From an uncultured Pelagibacteraceae bacterium (lineage in GTDB: Bacteria; Pseudomonadota; Alphaproteobacteria; Pelagibacterales; Pelagibacteraceae), in the NCBI GenBank assembly GCA_902596325.1, contig CACJTN010000008.1, positions 1-35,805 of the forward strand: a stretch of DNA of 35,805 nucleotides. The letters run 5' to 3'. The notes under the pieces are model-generated. The model searched no databases, was not told the origin of the DNA, and saw nothing but the letters and a program-made list of their open reading frames with translations. This document shows positions 1-8,710 of the stretch, piece after piece (the first letter of the stretch is position 1; each line of letters opens with the position of its first letter). A program made the position numbers and the translations under genes.

Positions 1-571
1 TAGCTTTACAATATTCTCTTCCATAATAAATGATTTGTAAATGTAATTTATTCCAATTTTTTTTGGGGAATAATCTTTTTAAATCCCTTTCAGTTTGAAT
101 AACATTTTTTCCATTTGTAAGACCCCATCTTTGAGCTAATCGGTGGATATGAGTATCTACTGGAAATGCAGGGTAGCCAAACCCTTGTGACATCACAACA
201 CTAGCAGTTTTATGTCCAACTCCTGGCAACTCTTCTAGTTGCTCAAACGTTTTAGGAACCTTACCACCATACTTTTCAACTAATGTTTTTGACAAATTGT
301 AAACGCTTTTTGCTTTAATTCTAAATATTCCAATACTTTTTATCAGTCTCTCAATTTTTTTTCTACCAAGTTTAACAAAGTGCTCTGGTTTATTGTATTT
401 TGGATAAATATTTTTTGTAACATTATTTACATTCACATCAGTACATTGTGCCGACAGAAGTACAGATATAAGAAGTGTAAAAATATTTCTATGTTTTAAA
501 GGAACAGGTGTTTTAGGATAAATTTTATTTAGAATTTTTAGTATTAATTTTGCTTTTTTAACATTATTCAT
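1..571 (-). CDS. nth: Endonuclease III, C-terminus cut by window edge
   Basis: Base-excision repair DNA glycosylase/AP lyase that removes oxidised pyrimidines. I translated 190 residues from the ATG at 571-569 to the window edge. The helix-hairpin-helix motif ELPGVGHKTA (about residues 114-123) carries the expected catalytic Lys121, and VDTHIHR carries the catalytic Asp139; both match the E. coli K120/D138 spacing. The last residues, YGREYCKA, contain the first Cys of the [4Fe-4S] cluster, and the other three lie beyond base 1, so the gene is cut by the window, not broken. Its ATG shares one base with the dapB stop (TAATG), so it is the last visible gene of a sulfotransferase-dapB-nth unit. 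Confidence 0.93.
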   Translation of the reverse strand, partial: MNNVKKAKLILKILNKIYPKTPVPLKHRNIFTLLISVLLSAQCTDVNVNNVTKNIYPKYNKPEHFVKLGRKKIERLIKSIGIFRIKAKSVYNLSKTLVEKYGGKVPKTFEQLEELPGVGHKTASVVMSQGFGYPAFPVDTHIHRLAQRWGLTNGKNVIQTERDLKRLFPKKNWNKLHLQIIYYGREYCKA

Positions 572-1347
572 TATTTAAAGTTCAAAAGATCTCTCATTGA
601 ATATAGTCCTGGTTTTTTAGAGCTTATCCATTTTGCGGCCTCTAAAGCTCCCTCCGAATATAAGGATCTATCAAAAGCTTCGTGATTTAAAGTAATTATT
701 TCTTTGCCACTTGAAAATCTAACTTCGTGTTCTCCTATAATCTCACCTTTTCTTAATGAATTAAAATTAATTTTTTTTCCATAAGGGAAAGACTTTTTAT
801 TTAAATATTTTTTTCCAATAATTTTATAAAAATCTTTGCCTTTTCCATTAGCTATTCCCTTTCCTAACATCAATGCTGTTCCAGAGGGGTGGTCTTTTTT
901 ATGTTTATGATGCACCTCAAAAACCTTACTTAAATAGTTTTTTCCAAGAGTTTTCGAAGTTATTTCTGTCAAAAACATTAATAAGTTTATACCCAAACTC
1001 ATGTTTCCTGCTTTTAAAATTGATATCTTCTTAGAAAATTTTTTTATATGATTCTCTTCTGTTTTGCTAAAACCAGTAGTACCAATTACAACCTTTTTTT
1101 TTAATTTACTTGCGATTTTTAAAACCTCAAATGTGCATTTAGGACTCGTGAAATCGATTATCACATGAGCATTTTGGAATGCTTTTTTACTATTTTTTTC
1201 AAGATAGATGCCCGAAATCTTTTTGTTTAATAATGTGTTTTCCGTTAGTGAAACTATTTTCACAGATTTATCTTTAACCGCTGTTTTAATAAGTTGCCTA
1301 CCCATTCTGCCAAGGCAACCTGTTATTGCTAGATTAATTTTGCCCAT
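571..1347 (-). CDS. dapB: 4-hydroxy-tetrahydrodipicolinate reductase
   Basis: Cytoplasmic NAD(P)H-dependent reductase of the diaminopimelate/lysine pathway, supplying peptidoglycan and protein synthesis. At 258 residues it has the usual family length. The N-terminal Rossmann motif GCLGRMG is at residues 10-16, GTTG is at about 89-92, and the active-site segment EVHHKHKKDHPSGTA (144-158) holds the His pair, the catalytic Lys and the SGT substrate loop. The usual Ala before Pro in that segment is His here, a minor variation. Both ends overlap neighbours by one base (TAATG): the sulfotransferase stop upstream and the nth start downstream. This suggests one transcript with coupled translation. 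Confidence 0.96.
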   Translation of the reverse strand: MGKINLAITGCLGRMGRQLIKTAVKDKSVKIVSLTENTLLNKKISGIYLEKNSKKAFQNAHVIIDFTSPKCTFEVLKIASKLKKKVVIGTTGFSKTEENHIKKFSKKISILKAGNMSLGINLLMFLTEITSKTLGKNYLSKVFEVHHKHKKDHPSGTALMLGKGIANGKGKDFYKIIGKKYLNKKSFPYGKKINFNSLRKGEIIGEHEVRFSSGKEIITLNHEAFDRSLYSEGALEAAKWISSKKPGLYSMRDLLNFK

Positions 1348-2189
1348 TAATAGTCTTCATATCCTAAATTTTTTAAATCTTCTTTATAATAATCATTCAT
1401 TTTTATCTGAATATCTTTCGGTAATACAGTTTTCCAATTATTTTTTGGCCCCATATTAAAAAACTTTACTTTTTTTTCATTTCTAATAACATTTTCACTA
1501 AATTTTCCCTCCTCCTCACCTTTTTGTAAAATATCGAATTTTGTCGAATTCAAAGATTTTATAAACTTATCTTCATTTAAACCTACTTTAATATTTAAAA
1601 GGGCATCAACAAATTCTACAACTTTAGAAAACTCTTTTTCAGGAGCATTTACTAAATCTTCATATCTAATTGATATTCTTTTTAAAGACTGATTTTTCAT
1701 CCATGATATAAAATGAGTTTTCCAAGAGTCTACAATTGCATATCTAGCATTATCTTCTCCTTCCATATAAGCACCCTCAGTTTGCATATAATTTAATGCC
1801 ATTTCGTAATCACTAAATCCAAAATGGTTTTTAATTGAAGTGATAACATTTCTTGGATCTCTAACAATATGAACCACCCCAAGAGTATTTTTGCTTTTAG
1901 TAAAAGGAATATTATTTATCGGTTTTAAAGAGTTATGAGTTTTTATAAATTTAGCTTTTTTTTTCTTGCGAATATTATTTTGTGTACTTTCCCAATATTT
2001 ATAAATTTCACCTTTTTTGATATTTTTAATATCAATATTTTCATCAAAGAAAATCTTGTTTGGATAGTCAGGAATTCTACTTAAATCTTCAAATCGAAAA
2101 TTACCATCATTTGAAAAATAGTACGAAACTAAAAAAGATCTCAACCAGGTGTTACCGCTTTTTGGATATGAAGCTAACCAAATTATCAT
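1347..2189 (-). CDS. PAPS-dependent sulfotransferase family protein
   Basis: 280-residue protein of the Sulfotransfer_1 type, predicted to transfer sulfate from PAPS to an unknown acceptor. The 5'-phosphosulfate-binding loop SYPKSGNTW is at residues 7-15, a KTHN segment supplies a candidate catalytic His85, and the 3'-phosphate-binding segment VRDPRNVITSIKNH (109-122) has the Arg and Ser typical of the family. There is no signal peptide or membrane segment, so it is probably cytosolic. It follows dnaJ after 80 AT-only-like bases and overlaps the dapB start by one base. The acceptor (lipid, glycan or small metabolite) cannot be read from the sequence. It is an unusual partner for lysine synthesis or chaperones and may be an accessory insertion. 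Confidence 0.88.
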   Translation of the reverse strand: MIIWLASYPKSGNTWLRSFLVSYYFSNDGNFRFEDLSRIPDYPNKIFFDENIDIKNIKKGEIYKYWESTQNNIRKKKKAKFIKTHNSLKPINNIPFTKSKNTLGVVHIVRDPRNVITSIKNHFGFSDYEMALNYMQTEGAYMEGEDNARYAIVDSWKTHFISWMKNQSLKRISIRYEDLVNAPEKEFSKVVEFVDALLNIKVGLNEDKFIKSLNSTKFDILQKGEEEGKFSENVIRNEKKVKFFNMGPKNNWKTVLPKDIQIKMNDYYKEDLKNLGYEDY

Positions 2190-2269
2190 ATAATTATAAT
2201 TAAAAAATTATTAAGTTATATATACAATTTAATTAGTAAAAATTAATTAACTTTTTTAATTATATGTAA

Positions 2270-3397
2270 TTAATTGTTCCAAAAATTTTTAGCTTTATTG
2301 AAAAATTGTTTAATACTAGGGTTTGACTTATCGTTCTCGATTTCTCTAAATTTTTCCAGTAACTCTTTTTGTTCTTTATTAAGGGATATTGGAACCTCTG
2401 TATTGACCTGAACATACAAATCTCCAACGCCACCCCCTCTCATATACGGCATTCCTTTTCCTTTTAATCTAAATTGTTTACCACTTTGTGTGCCTGCTGG
2501 TATTTTAATTTTTGCCTTTCCTCCATCTATTGTTGGAATTTCTATTGATGATCCTAATGCAGCATCAGTGATTGATATTGGACACTCAAAAAACAAATTT
2601 TCGTCTGATCTTTTAAATAGATCGTGTGAGTTTACGTTAATGAAAAGATATAAGTCTCCATTGCCTGCGCCTCTAGAGCCAGCCTCACCTTTTCCTGCGA
2701 GTCTTATTCTTGTTCCATCGTCAACACCCTTAGGAATAGTAACAGATAGTCTTTTACTAGCCTGTTTTTTTCCTAGTCCACTACATGAAGAACATGGGTG
2801 TGTAATTTCTTCCCCAGAACCAGAGCATTGAGGACAAGTTTGTTGAACAGTGAAAAATCCTTGACTAGATCTAACCTGACCATGACCCCCGCACATAGAA
2901 CAAGATCCTGCATTATATCCTGGTTTTGAGCCTGTACCGCTACATGTTTCACATTTGTCAGAAGTGGTAAATTTTATATCTTGTTTTTTTCCTGAGTATG
3001 CTTCTTCAAGACTTATTGTTAAGTCGTATCTTAAATCTGATCCACGGTAATTTGACTTTCTAGATCTTCTGCCACCTCCACCAAATCCTTCACCAAAAAA
3101 ATCCTCAAATATGTCTGAAAAACTTCCTGAAAAATCAAAATTACTAAAACCACCTTTTCCACCTCCCCCGTTTTCAAAAGCTGCGTGACCAAAATTATCG
3201 TAATTTTGTTTTCTTTCAGAATTAGAGAGAACGTGATAAGCCTCAGATGCTTCTTTAAATTTTTCTTCGGCATCTTTATCATCTTTATTTTTGTCTGGGT
3301 GGAATTTAACTGCTAATTTTCTATAAGCTGATTTTATTTGATCTGCACTTGAACTTTTATCAACACCTAAGACGTCGTAGTAATCTCTTTTTGCCAT
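2270..3397 (-). CDS. dnaJ: Chaperone protein DnaJ
   Basis: Hsp40 co-chaperone that delivers substrates to DnaK and stimulates its ATPase. It is full length at 375 residues. The J domain (about 4-68) has HPD at 33-35, followed by a Gly/Phe-rich linker (about 76-110). The zinc region has four CxxCxGxG repeats with Cys pairs at 149/152, 166/169, 188/191 and 202/205, then the C-terminal substrate-binding domains. It is a type I DnaJ with all zinc ligands present. It lies 28 bases downstream of dnaK on the same strand and is probably co-transcribed with it. Confidence 0.98.
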   Translation of the reverse strand: MAKRDYYDVLGVDKSSSADQIKSAYRKLAVKFHPDKNKDDKDAEEKFKEASEAYHVLSNSERKQNYDNFGHAAFENGGGGKGGFSNFDFSGSFSDIFEDFFGEGFGGGGRRSRKSNYRGSDLRYDLTISLEEAYSGKKQDIKFTTSDKCETCSGTGSKPGYNAGSCSMCGGHGQVRSSQGFFTVQQTCPQCSGSGEEITHPCSSCSGLGKKQASKRLSVTIPKGVDDGTRIRLAGKGEAGSRGAGNGDLYLFINVNSHDLFKRSDENLFFECPISITDAALGSSIEIPTIDGGKAKIKIPAGTQSGKQFRLKGKGMPYMRGGGVGDLYVQVNTEVPISLNKEQKELLEKFREIENDKSNPSIKQFFNKAKNFWNN

Positions 3398-3425
3398 AAC
3401 TAATTACAGACAAATTGTTGCTAGC

Positions 3426-5348
3426 TTAGGCGCTTTTTTCTTTATTATCGTCTTTTACTTCCTCGAAGTCTGCATCAACAACATTTTCGTCTTTCTTATC
3501 CTCTTTTTTTGCTTCTTTAGGTGTATCTCCTGGCTTTGTATTCTGTTGCGACTTATATATTGCTTCACCTAATTTCATAGAAGCTTGAACCAAATCTTGT
3601 GTTTTTTTCTTTATATCTTCAACGTCCGTACCCTTTAAAGAATTTCTTAAATTTGCAGATGCAGTTTCAATAGCTTTCCTATCTGAATCAGAAACCTTAG
3701 AACCATGATCTTTTAAATTTTTCTCAGTCGAGTGCAATAATGTATCAGCTTGGTTTCTCGCATCAACAGCCTCTCTTTTCTTTTTGTCTGCCTCTTTATT
3801 AGACTCTGCTTCTTTAACCATTTTATTGATTTCCTCGTCGCTAAGTCCTCCAGAAGCTTGAATTTGAATTTTTTGCTCTTTTCCTGTTCCCTTATCTTTT
3901 GCTGAAACATTAACAATACCATTTGCATCTATATCAAAAGTTACTTCTATTTGTGGAACACCTCTTGGAGCTGGCGCAATTCCAACTAGTTCAAAATTAC
4001 CTAAGATTTTGTTATCGGAAGCCATCTCTCTCTCACCTTGTAAAACTCTTATCGAAACGGCTGGCTGATTATCCTCAGCTGTAGAAAATACCTGACTTTT
4101 TTTTGTTGGTATAGTCGTATTTTTTTCAATTAATTTTGTAGATACACCACCAAGTGTTTCAATACCAAGTGAAAGTGGAGTTACGTCAAGTAACAATACA
4201 TCCTTCACATCACCCTGAAGAACTCCAGCTTGAATAGCAGCTCCCATAGCAACTACTTCATCTGGGTTAACACTTTTATTTGGCTCTTTGCCAAAGAAAT
4301 TTTTAACTTCTTCAATTACTTTTGGCATTCTAGTCATACCACCAACTAGTATTACCTCATTTATATCTGATGCTGATAAGCCGGCATCTTTAAGGGCAGT
4401 TTGACATGGTGGAATAGTTCTTGTTATTAAATCTTCAACTAAAGCCTCTAGTTTTGCTCTAGTCATTTTTAAATTAATGTGCTTTGGACCTGTTTTGTCA
4501 GCAGTTATAAATGGTAAATTTATCTCTGTTTGAGCAGCCGAAGATAATTCAATTTTTGCTTTCTCTGCTGCTTCTTTTAATCTTTGTAGTGCTAATTTGT
4601 CTGATTTTAAATCAATACCATTTTCTTTTTTAAATTCAGATAATAAATATTCAACAATTGCATTATCAAAATCCTCACCGCCTAGAAATGTATCTCCATT
4701 TGTAGATTTTACTTCAAATACACCGTCTCCAAGTTCTAGAATTGAAACATCAAATGTTCCACCACCTAAGTCGTAAACAGCAATTTTTTTATTTGTTTTT
4801 TTATCAAGTCCATAAGCTAATGACGCAGCAGTTGGTTCATTAATAATTCTAAGCACTTCTAGACCTGCAATTTTTCCAGCATCTTTTGTCGCCTGCCTCT
4901 GCGCATCATTAAAGTATGCAGGTACAGTTATTACTGCTTTGCTTACTTCTTGACCTAGATATTTTTCTGCTGTCTCTTTCATTTTTTGAAGAACAAAAGC
5001 AGAAATCTGTGAAGGAGAATATTTTTGTCCTTTTGCCTCTATCCAAGCATCACCTTTTTCAGAATTAATTATCTTAAAGGGTGATGTCTCAACATCTTTC
5101 TTAACTGAAGCATCATTGAAATTTCTTCCAATTAATCTCTTAACAGCAAAAATTGTATTTTCTGGATTTGTAACAGCCTGTCTTTTTGCTGGTTGTCCAA
5201 TTAACTTCTCATCATTGTCAGTAAATGCTACCACAGAAGGAGTTGTTCTCGCACCTTCGGCGTTTTCTAATACTTTAGCTTGCGAACCTTCCATAACGGC
5301 TACGCAAGAATTTGTTGTTCCTAAATCTATTCCAATTACTTTGCTCAT
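3426..5348 (-). CDS. dnaK: Chaperone protein DnaK (Hsp70)
   Basis: ATP-driven cytosolic chaperone. It has 640 residues, the normal length. Family signatures are present in order: [10 protein letters not shown] near residue 7, [13 protein letters not shown] near 192, and [13 protein letters not shown] near 335, followed by the substrate-binding domain and an acidic tail ending close to the usual EEV-type motif. grpE lies 70 bases upstream and dnaJ 28 bases downstream. The grpE-dnaK gap contains a good alphaproteobacterial RpoH-type promoter (see 5370-5397). No hrcA gene or CIRCE inverted repeat is seen near it, which fits sigma-32 control. Confidence 0.98.
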   Translation of the reverse strand: MSKVIGIDLGTTNSCVAVMEGSQAKVLENAEGARTTPSVVAFTDNDEKLIGQPAKRQAVTNPENTIFAVKRLIGRNFNDASVKKDVETSPFKIINSEKGDAWIEAKGQKYSPSQISAFVLQKMKETAEKYLGQEVSKAVITVPAYFNDAQRQATKDAGKIAGLEVLRIINEPTAASLAYGLDKKTNKKIAVYDLGGGTFDVSILELGDGVFEVKSTNGDTFLGGEDFDNAIVEYLLSEFKKENGIDLKSDKLALQRLKEAAEKAKIELSSAAQTEINLPFITADKTGPKHINLKMTRAKLEALVEDLITRTIPPCQTALKDAGLSASDINEVILVGGMTRMPKVIEEVKNFFGKEPNKSVNPDEVVAMGAAIQAGVLQGDVKDVLLLDVTPLSLGIETLGGVSTKLIEKNTTIPTKKSQVFSTAEDNQPAVSIRVLQGEREMASDNKILGNFELVGIAPAPRGVPQIEVTFDIDANGIVNVSAKDKGTGKEQKIQIQASGGLSDEEINKMVKEAESNKEADKKKREAVDARNQADTLLHSTEKNLKDHGSKVSDSDRKAIETASANLRNSLKGTDVEDIKKKTQDLVQASMKLGEAIYKSQQNTKPGDTPKEAKKEDKKDENVVDADFEEVKDDNKEKSA

Positions 5349-5369
5349 ATAATATTGTATCTGAAATTC

Positions 5370-5397
5370 ATATAAGTGTTAATTTTCGCAGTACAAG
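5370..5397 (-). promoter_or_regulatory. Candidate sigma-32 (RpoH) promoter of dnaK
   Basis: On the minus strand CTTG (5397-5394) is followed by a 17-base spacer and CTTATAT (5376-5370). This matches the alphaproteobacterial heat-shock consensus as I know it (CTTG, 17-18 bases, CYTATNT). Transcription would start about 15 bases before the dnaK ATG. The match is by eye, but its position directly before dnaK supports it. Confidence 0.6.
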
Positions 5398-5418
5398 ATA
5401 TTCTAAAAATTAAATTTT

Positions 5419-6051
5419 TCATTGTTTTTCCTCGTTTTTTTGAGGCTTTTCTCCTTTCTTAAGATCCTCTCGGACTTCTTTTTTTGATACTCCAACTAAA
5501 GATGGTCTTAAAAGTCTATCTTTCATTAAAAATCCTTTTTGTATTTCTTGAACAATAATCCCAGGTTCTTTTGAATCATCCTCAATTTCCATCATTGCTT
5601 GATGTAAATTTGGATCAAGTTTTTGATCTATAGATTTTATGGGCTCAATATTATTCTTCTTGAATATTGAAAGCATATCTTTGTAAATAATATCTAAATG
5701 GCTAATTACTTTTTTTAAAATATCTTGATCTTTTATAGTCTCATCATTGTTAAGTGATTCTTTAGCACGTTCTAAGTTATCTAATAAATTTAATGCCTCT
5801 TTTGCAAAAGAAAAACCACCGTATTCAAAGGCCTCATCTTTTTCTTTATCGTACCGTCTCCTTTGGTTTTCCATTTCCGCGTAAAGTCTAACAATTTTCT
5901 CCTCTAACTCTTTTATTTTTTCATCTAAAGAGAGTTCTTTAGCTTCCTCTGCGTTTTCTTTCTCCGGTTGGTCTATGTTATTTTTATCAGTTTGATTATT
6001 TTTGGTATCGTTAGACTTATCTTCATTTTTTGAGGTTTCTTCTTTGTTCAT
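5419..6051 (-). CDS. grpE: Nucleotide exchange factor GrpE
   Basis: Releases ADP from DnaK. The 210-residue protein has a low-complexity, charged N-terminal tail (about 1-45), a long coiled-coil helix (LEEKIVRLYAEMENQRRRYD and following) and the conserved C-terminal beta-domain with NLHQAMMEIEDD and GFLMKDRLLRPSLVGVSK. It is the first gene of the grpE-dnaK-dnaJ run. Only 36 bases separate its ATG from the divergent rdgB start, so both promoters must be packed there or inside the other gene. Confidence 0.96.
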   Translation of the reverse strand: MNKEETSKNEDKSNDTKNNQTDKNNIDQPEKENAEEAKELSLDEKIKELEEKIVRLYAEMENQRRRYDKEKDEAFEYGGFSFAKEALNLLDNLERAKESLNNDETIKDQDILKKVISHLDIIYKDMLSIFKKNNIEPIKSIDQKLDPNLHQAMMEIEDDSKEPGIIVQEIQKGFLMKDRLLRPSLVGVSKKEVREDLKKGEKPQKNEEKQ

Positions 6052-6057
6052 AGTTAT

Positions 6058-6087
6058 CTATATGGTAAGTAAATTATTAATTTCTAG
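6058..6087 (-). promoter_or_regulatory. Weak heat-shock-like promoter candidate for grpE
   Basis: On the minus strand CTAG (one mismatch to CTTG, 6087-6084) is followed by 18 bases and CCATATAG (6065-6058), which resembles a sigma-32 -10 element. It would start transcription at or within a base or two of the grpE ATG. The -35 mismatch and the AT-rich background make this only a suggestion. Confidence 0.25.
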
Positions 6088-6690
6088 ATGCAAAAACAAA
6101 AAATTAAAGAAATAGTAATTGGTACAAATAATAGTGGAAAATTAAGAGAAATTAGAGAACTTATTCCAAAAAAAGTGAAAGTTTTGAGTCTAAAAAAAAT
6201 ATCAGCTAAAAGTCCGAATGAGACCAGCAAAACATTCAAAGGTAATGCATTATTAAAAGCAAAATATTACTCCAAATTGACAGGTAAAATCTGCTTAGCC
6301 GACGACTCTGGTCTTGAAATTGATTTATTAAACAGAGCACCTGGAATTTATTCCGCAAGATGGTCTGGCAAAAAAAATAATTTCAATTGGGCTATAAAGA
6401 AAGTGTTTAAAAAAATGAACCTTAAAGACAAAAATTGGAAAAAGAGAAAAATAAAAGCTAGGTTTAAATGTGCATTAGCAATCTATGGGCCTAATTTTAA
6501 AACTGTAAGTGTAATTGGTAAAATTGAAGGAACAATTTCAAAAAAAAAATTGGGGAGCCGAGGATTTGGCTATGATCCAATATTTATTCCAACAGGAAAA
6601 AAAATTACATTTGGACAAATGAGACCTGAAATGAAGCATAAGATTGATCATAGATCTAAAGCATTTAAAAAAATCAGAAAATTTTTTTAA
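6088..6690 (+). CDS. rdgB: RdgB/HAM1 non-canonical purine NTP pyrophosphatase
   Basis: Hydrolyses dITP, dXTP and XTP to monophosphates, keeping deaminated purines out of nucleic acids. The 200-residue protein has the substrate loop GTNNSGKLREI (12-22), the catalytic ADDSGLEID segment (Asp72-Asp73), the RAPGIYSARW motif and GSRGFGYDPIF near 155. The C-terminus KHKIDHRSKAFKK matches the family's 'K..iSHR..A' element, with Asp in place of the usual Ser. It is divergent from grpE, and its 3' end overlaps the convergent LpoA-like gene by 17 bases. Confidence 0.95.
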   Translation: MQKQKIKEIVIGTNNSGKLREIRELIPKKVKVLSLKKISAKSPNETSKTFKGNALLKAKYYSKLTGKICLADDSGLEIDLLNRAPGIYSARWSGKKNNFNWAIKKVFKKMNLKDKNWKKRKIKARFKCALAIYGPNFKTVSVIGKIEGTISKKKLGSRGFGYDPIFIPTGKKITFGQMRPEMKHKIDHRSKAFKKIRKFF

Positions 6691-7825
6691 ATTTTTTATT
6701 TTCAACAGAATAAAAACTTAGATCATGCGTAATATTATTTTTGTTGATTTTAAAAATTCCAATTTTACCCTTAAATTTATTTTTTTTTGTGAATATTTTA
6801 TTGTCTACTTCAAAATTATTTTGTAGGAGCAAATAATATACAAGTCCTAATATATCATAACTTAAAAATGAAATTTGATTAGGAGTATCGTCAAATTCTT
6901 TTTTATAATCTTCTATAAAACTATCGTAGTTTGATCTATTAACAGATGGAAAAAATATTGGTTGCAAAGATGTTTCCTCTAGTAAACTTCTATCAAACCA
7001 TTGATTGAGACTAATATAGTTAACTCTTTTTGAAGAAACATCAGTATAAAGCAAAGATGTAGCTACACTTTTTAAATTCTCATCAAAGTCAGCTATTATG
7101 ATCGAGTCGAAATTAATACCACCCAATGTATCTTTTTTTTCTAAATTTTCGATTTTTATCTCTTTATTTAGATCGTTTGATTTTTCTAATCTTTTAATTT
7201 CATCAATTAAATTTTGTTTTCTTTGAGGATATCTTGTAATTTTTTCAATCTGGGCAGTTAATTTTGTTGGGTCAGAATCATAAACAAATTTATCTTTTAG
7301 TTTTATTTTTGTTTTTGAAATTGCATTTTCAATTTCTAATTTAAAATCATTATTTGGAACTAAGAAGAAAGTTCTTTCTAAATTATTTATTTCTTGAAAT
7401 TTTTTTATCGCCTCGATTTGGGATACTGCATTTACACCTGTGCTTATTACATTAGATTTATTATTTGTTAATTTATTTGTAAAAGAAAGAAAGGTTACTT
7501 CGGGTAAATTAATTAAAAATTTTGTACTAGAGTTAAAGATAGGCCCAATAACAATTTTTGTATCATAGTTTGTATATAATTCTTTAGCAACTTTCAAAGC
7601 CTCAGTTGGGTCTGATTTTGTATCTCTTGGCAATATTTTAATTCTTTTATTATCGATAGAGTTTAGCGCTAGTCTTATAGAGTTAACTATAGAATTTCCG
7701 ATCTCTTTATATTCCCCTGAAAGAGGAACAAGAAGACCAATATTTATTGTTTCAGATGAAAAAACTTGTTTGTTAAATCCAAAAATGACAAAAAAAATTA
7801 AAATTATTTTTTTAAAAGTTTTCAT
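6674..7825 (-). CDS. LpoA-like periplasmic protein (penicillin-binding protein activator family)
   Basis: 383 residues from the ATG at 7825. That start gives a clean signal peptide (MKTFKKIILIFFVIFGF, cleavage near VFSS), whereas the longer reading from 7861 puts 12 polar residues before it. The mature part is a type 1 periplasmic-binding fold: INIGLLVPLSG at its start, RDTKSDPTEALKVAKELY, and IVIGPIFNSST further on. It resembles the C-terminal domain of E. coli LpoA, which activates PBP1A. Placement divergent from rsmI and near a DolP-like gene is the same as E. coli yraM/yraL/yraP and supports the LpoA reading over an amino-acid transporter binding protein. It lacks the TPR half of E. coli LpoA, and no lipobox is visible. 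Confidence 0.8.
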   Translation of the reverse strand: MKTFKKIILIFFVIFGFNKQVFSSETINIGLLVPLSGEYKEIGNSIVNSIRLALNSIDNKRIKILPRDTKSDPTEALKVAKELYTNYDTKIVIGPIFNSSTKFLINLPEVTFLSFTNKLTNNKSNVISTGVNAVSQIEAIKKFQEINNLERTFFLVPNNDFKLEIENAISKTKIKLKDKFVYDSDPTKLTAQIEKITRYPQRKQNLIDEIKRLEKSNDLNKEIKIENLEKKDTLGGINFDSIIIADFDENLKSVATSLLYTDVSSKRVNYISLNQWFDRSLLEETSLQPIFFPSVNRSNYDSFIEDYKKEFDDTPNQISFLSYDILGLVYYLLLQNNFEVDNKIFTKKNKFKGKIGIFKINKNNITHDLSFYSVENKKFKKIF

Positions 7826-7855
7826 GGCCAATCTAATAATATATTGATGATTATT

Positions 7856-8710
7856 ATGCACTCAGAAATAGACAAAAATAAGTTTAAAAACGGTTTATAT
7901 ATCGTATCTACCCCTATAGGAAATCTTGGTGATATTACTTTTAGAGCAATAGAGGTATTAAAAAATTCTAAACACATTTTTTGTGAGGATACCAGAGTAA
8001 CAAAAAAATTGACAAGTCATTTTAATATCAAATCAACACTTGTTTCGAACCATAAATTTAACGAAAGCAAAAACATAAAAAAAATAATTGAATTACTTAA
8101 TTCAGGTCAAATTGTTTCATTAGTTTCAGATGCGGGCACACCTGCGTTATCTGATCCGGGTAGGGTAATAGTTGAGGAGTGTGTTAAAAAAAAAATAAAT
8201 ATATTTCCAATTCCTGGACCTTCTTCAGTTACAGCAGCAGTGTCAGTAAGTGGTTTTTCAAGTAATTTTTTCTTTAATGGTTTCATATCTGATAAAAAGA
8301 ACGAAATCGAAAAAGATTTTAAATTTCTATCAAGCATATCTTCTACAGTTGTATTTTTTATATCATCAAAAAAATTTAATAAAATTTGTAAGTTAATCCA
8401 GAAATATTTTTATTCTAGAAAAATAGTTATTTGTAAAGAAATTACCAAGTATTATGAGGAATATTTCAGATGCGATGTTAAAGATTTAAATAAGAACGAT
8501 TATAACTTGAAAGGTGAAATAACAATTGTAATTTCTGAGGATAAAAAAATCAAAAATTACTCAGGAAATCTCTCCGAATCTGATAAAAACAAAATAAAGA
8601 TATTAATAAAAAAATTAAGTATAAAAGATATTTTAAAAATTTTAGATAATGATAATAAAATATCAAAATCAGAAATATATAAATACTGCCTTGAAATAAA
8701 AAATGAATAA
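7856..8710 (+). CDS. rsmI: 16S rRNA (cytidine-1402-2'-O)-methyltransferase
   Basis: SAM-dependent tetrapyrrole-methylase-fold enzyme acting on the ribosomal decoding centre. Conserved blocks are YIVSTPIGNLGDITFRAIEVL, FCEDTRVTKKL, VSDAGTPALSDPGRVIVEE and FPIPGPSSVTAAVSVSGF. From ATG 7856 it has 284 residues. The in-frame TTG 7844 and ATG 7847 add only a few residues and cannot be excluded. It is divergent from the LpoA-like gene with about 30 bases between starts, and overlaps the next lipoprotein gene by 8 bases, so those two are one transcript. The yraN gene often found after rsmI is absent. Confidence 0.95.
   Translation: MHSEIDKNKFKNGLYIVSTPIGNLGDITFRAIEVLKNSKHIFCEDTRVTKKLTSHFNIKSTLVSNHKFNESKNIKKIIELLNSGQIVSLVSDAGTPALSDPGRVIVEECVKKKINIFPIPGPSSVTAAVSVSGFSSNFFFNGFISDKKNEIEKDFKFLSSISSTVVFFISSKKFNKICKLIQKYFYSRKIVICKEITKYYEEYFRCDVKDLNKNDYNLKGEITIVISEDKKIKNYSGNLSESDKNKIKILIKKLSIKDILKILDNDNKISKSEIYKYCLEIKNE

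Noticed and set aside
2190-2269. Possible terminator or promoter between dnaJ and the sulfotransferase gene
   Set aside because: Nearly pure A/T with short palindromes such as TTAATTAA but no GC-bearing stem; not distinguishable from background.
3031-3282. 83-codon frame overlapping dnaJ on the same strand
   Set aside because: Frame-shifted reading of the J-domain and Gly/Phe region; dnaJ is intact in its own frame.
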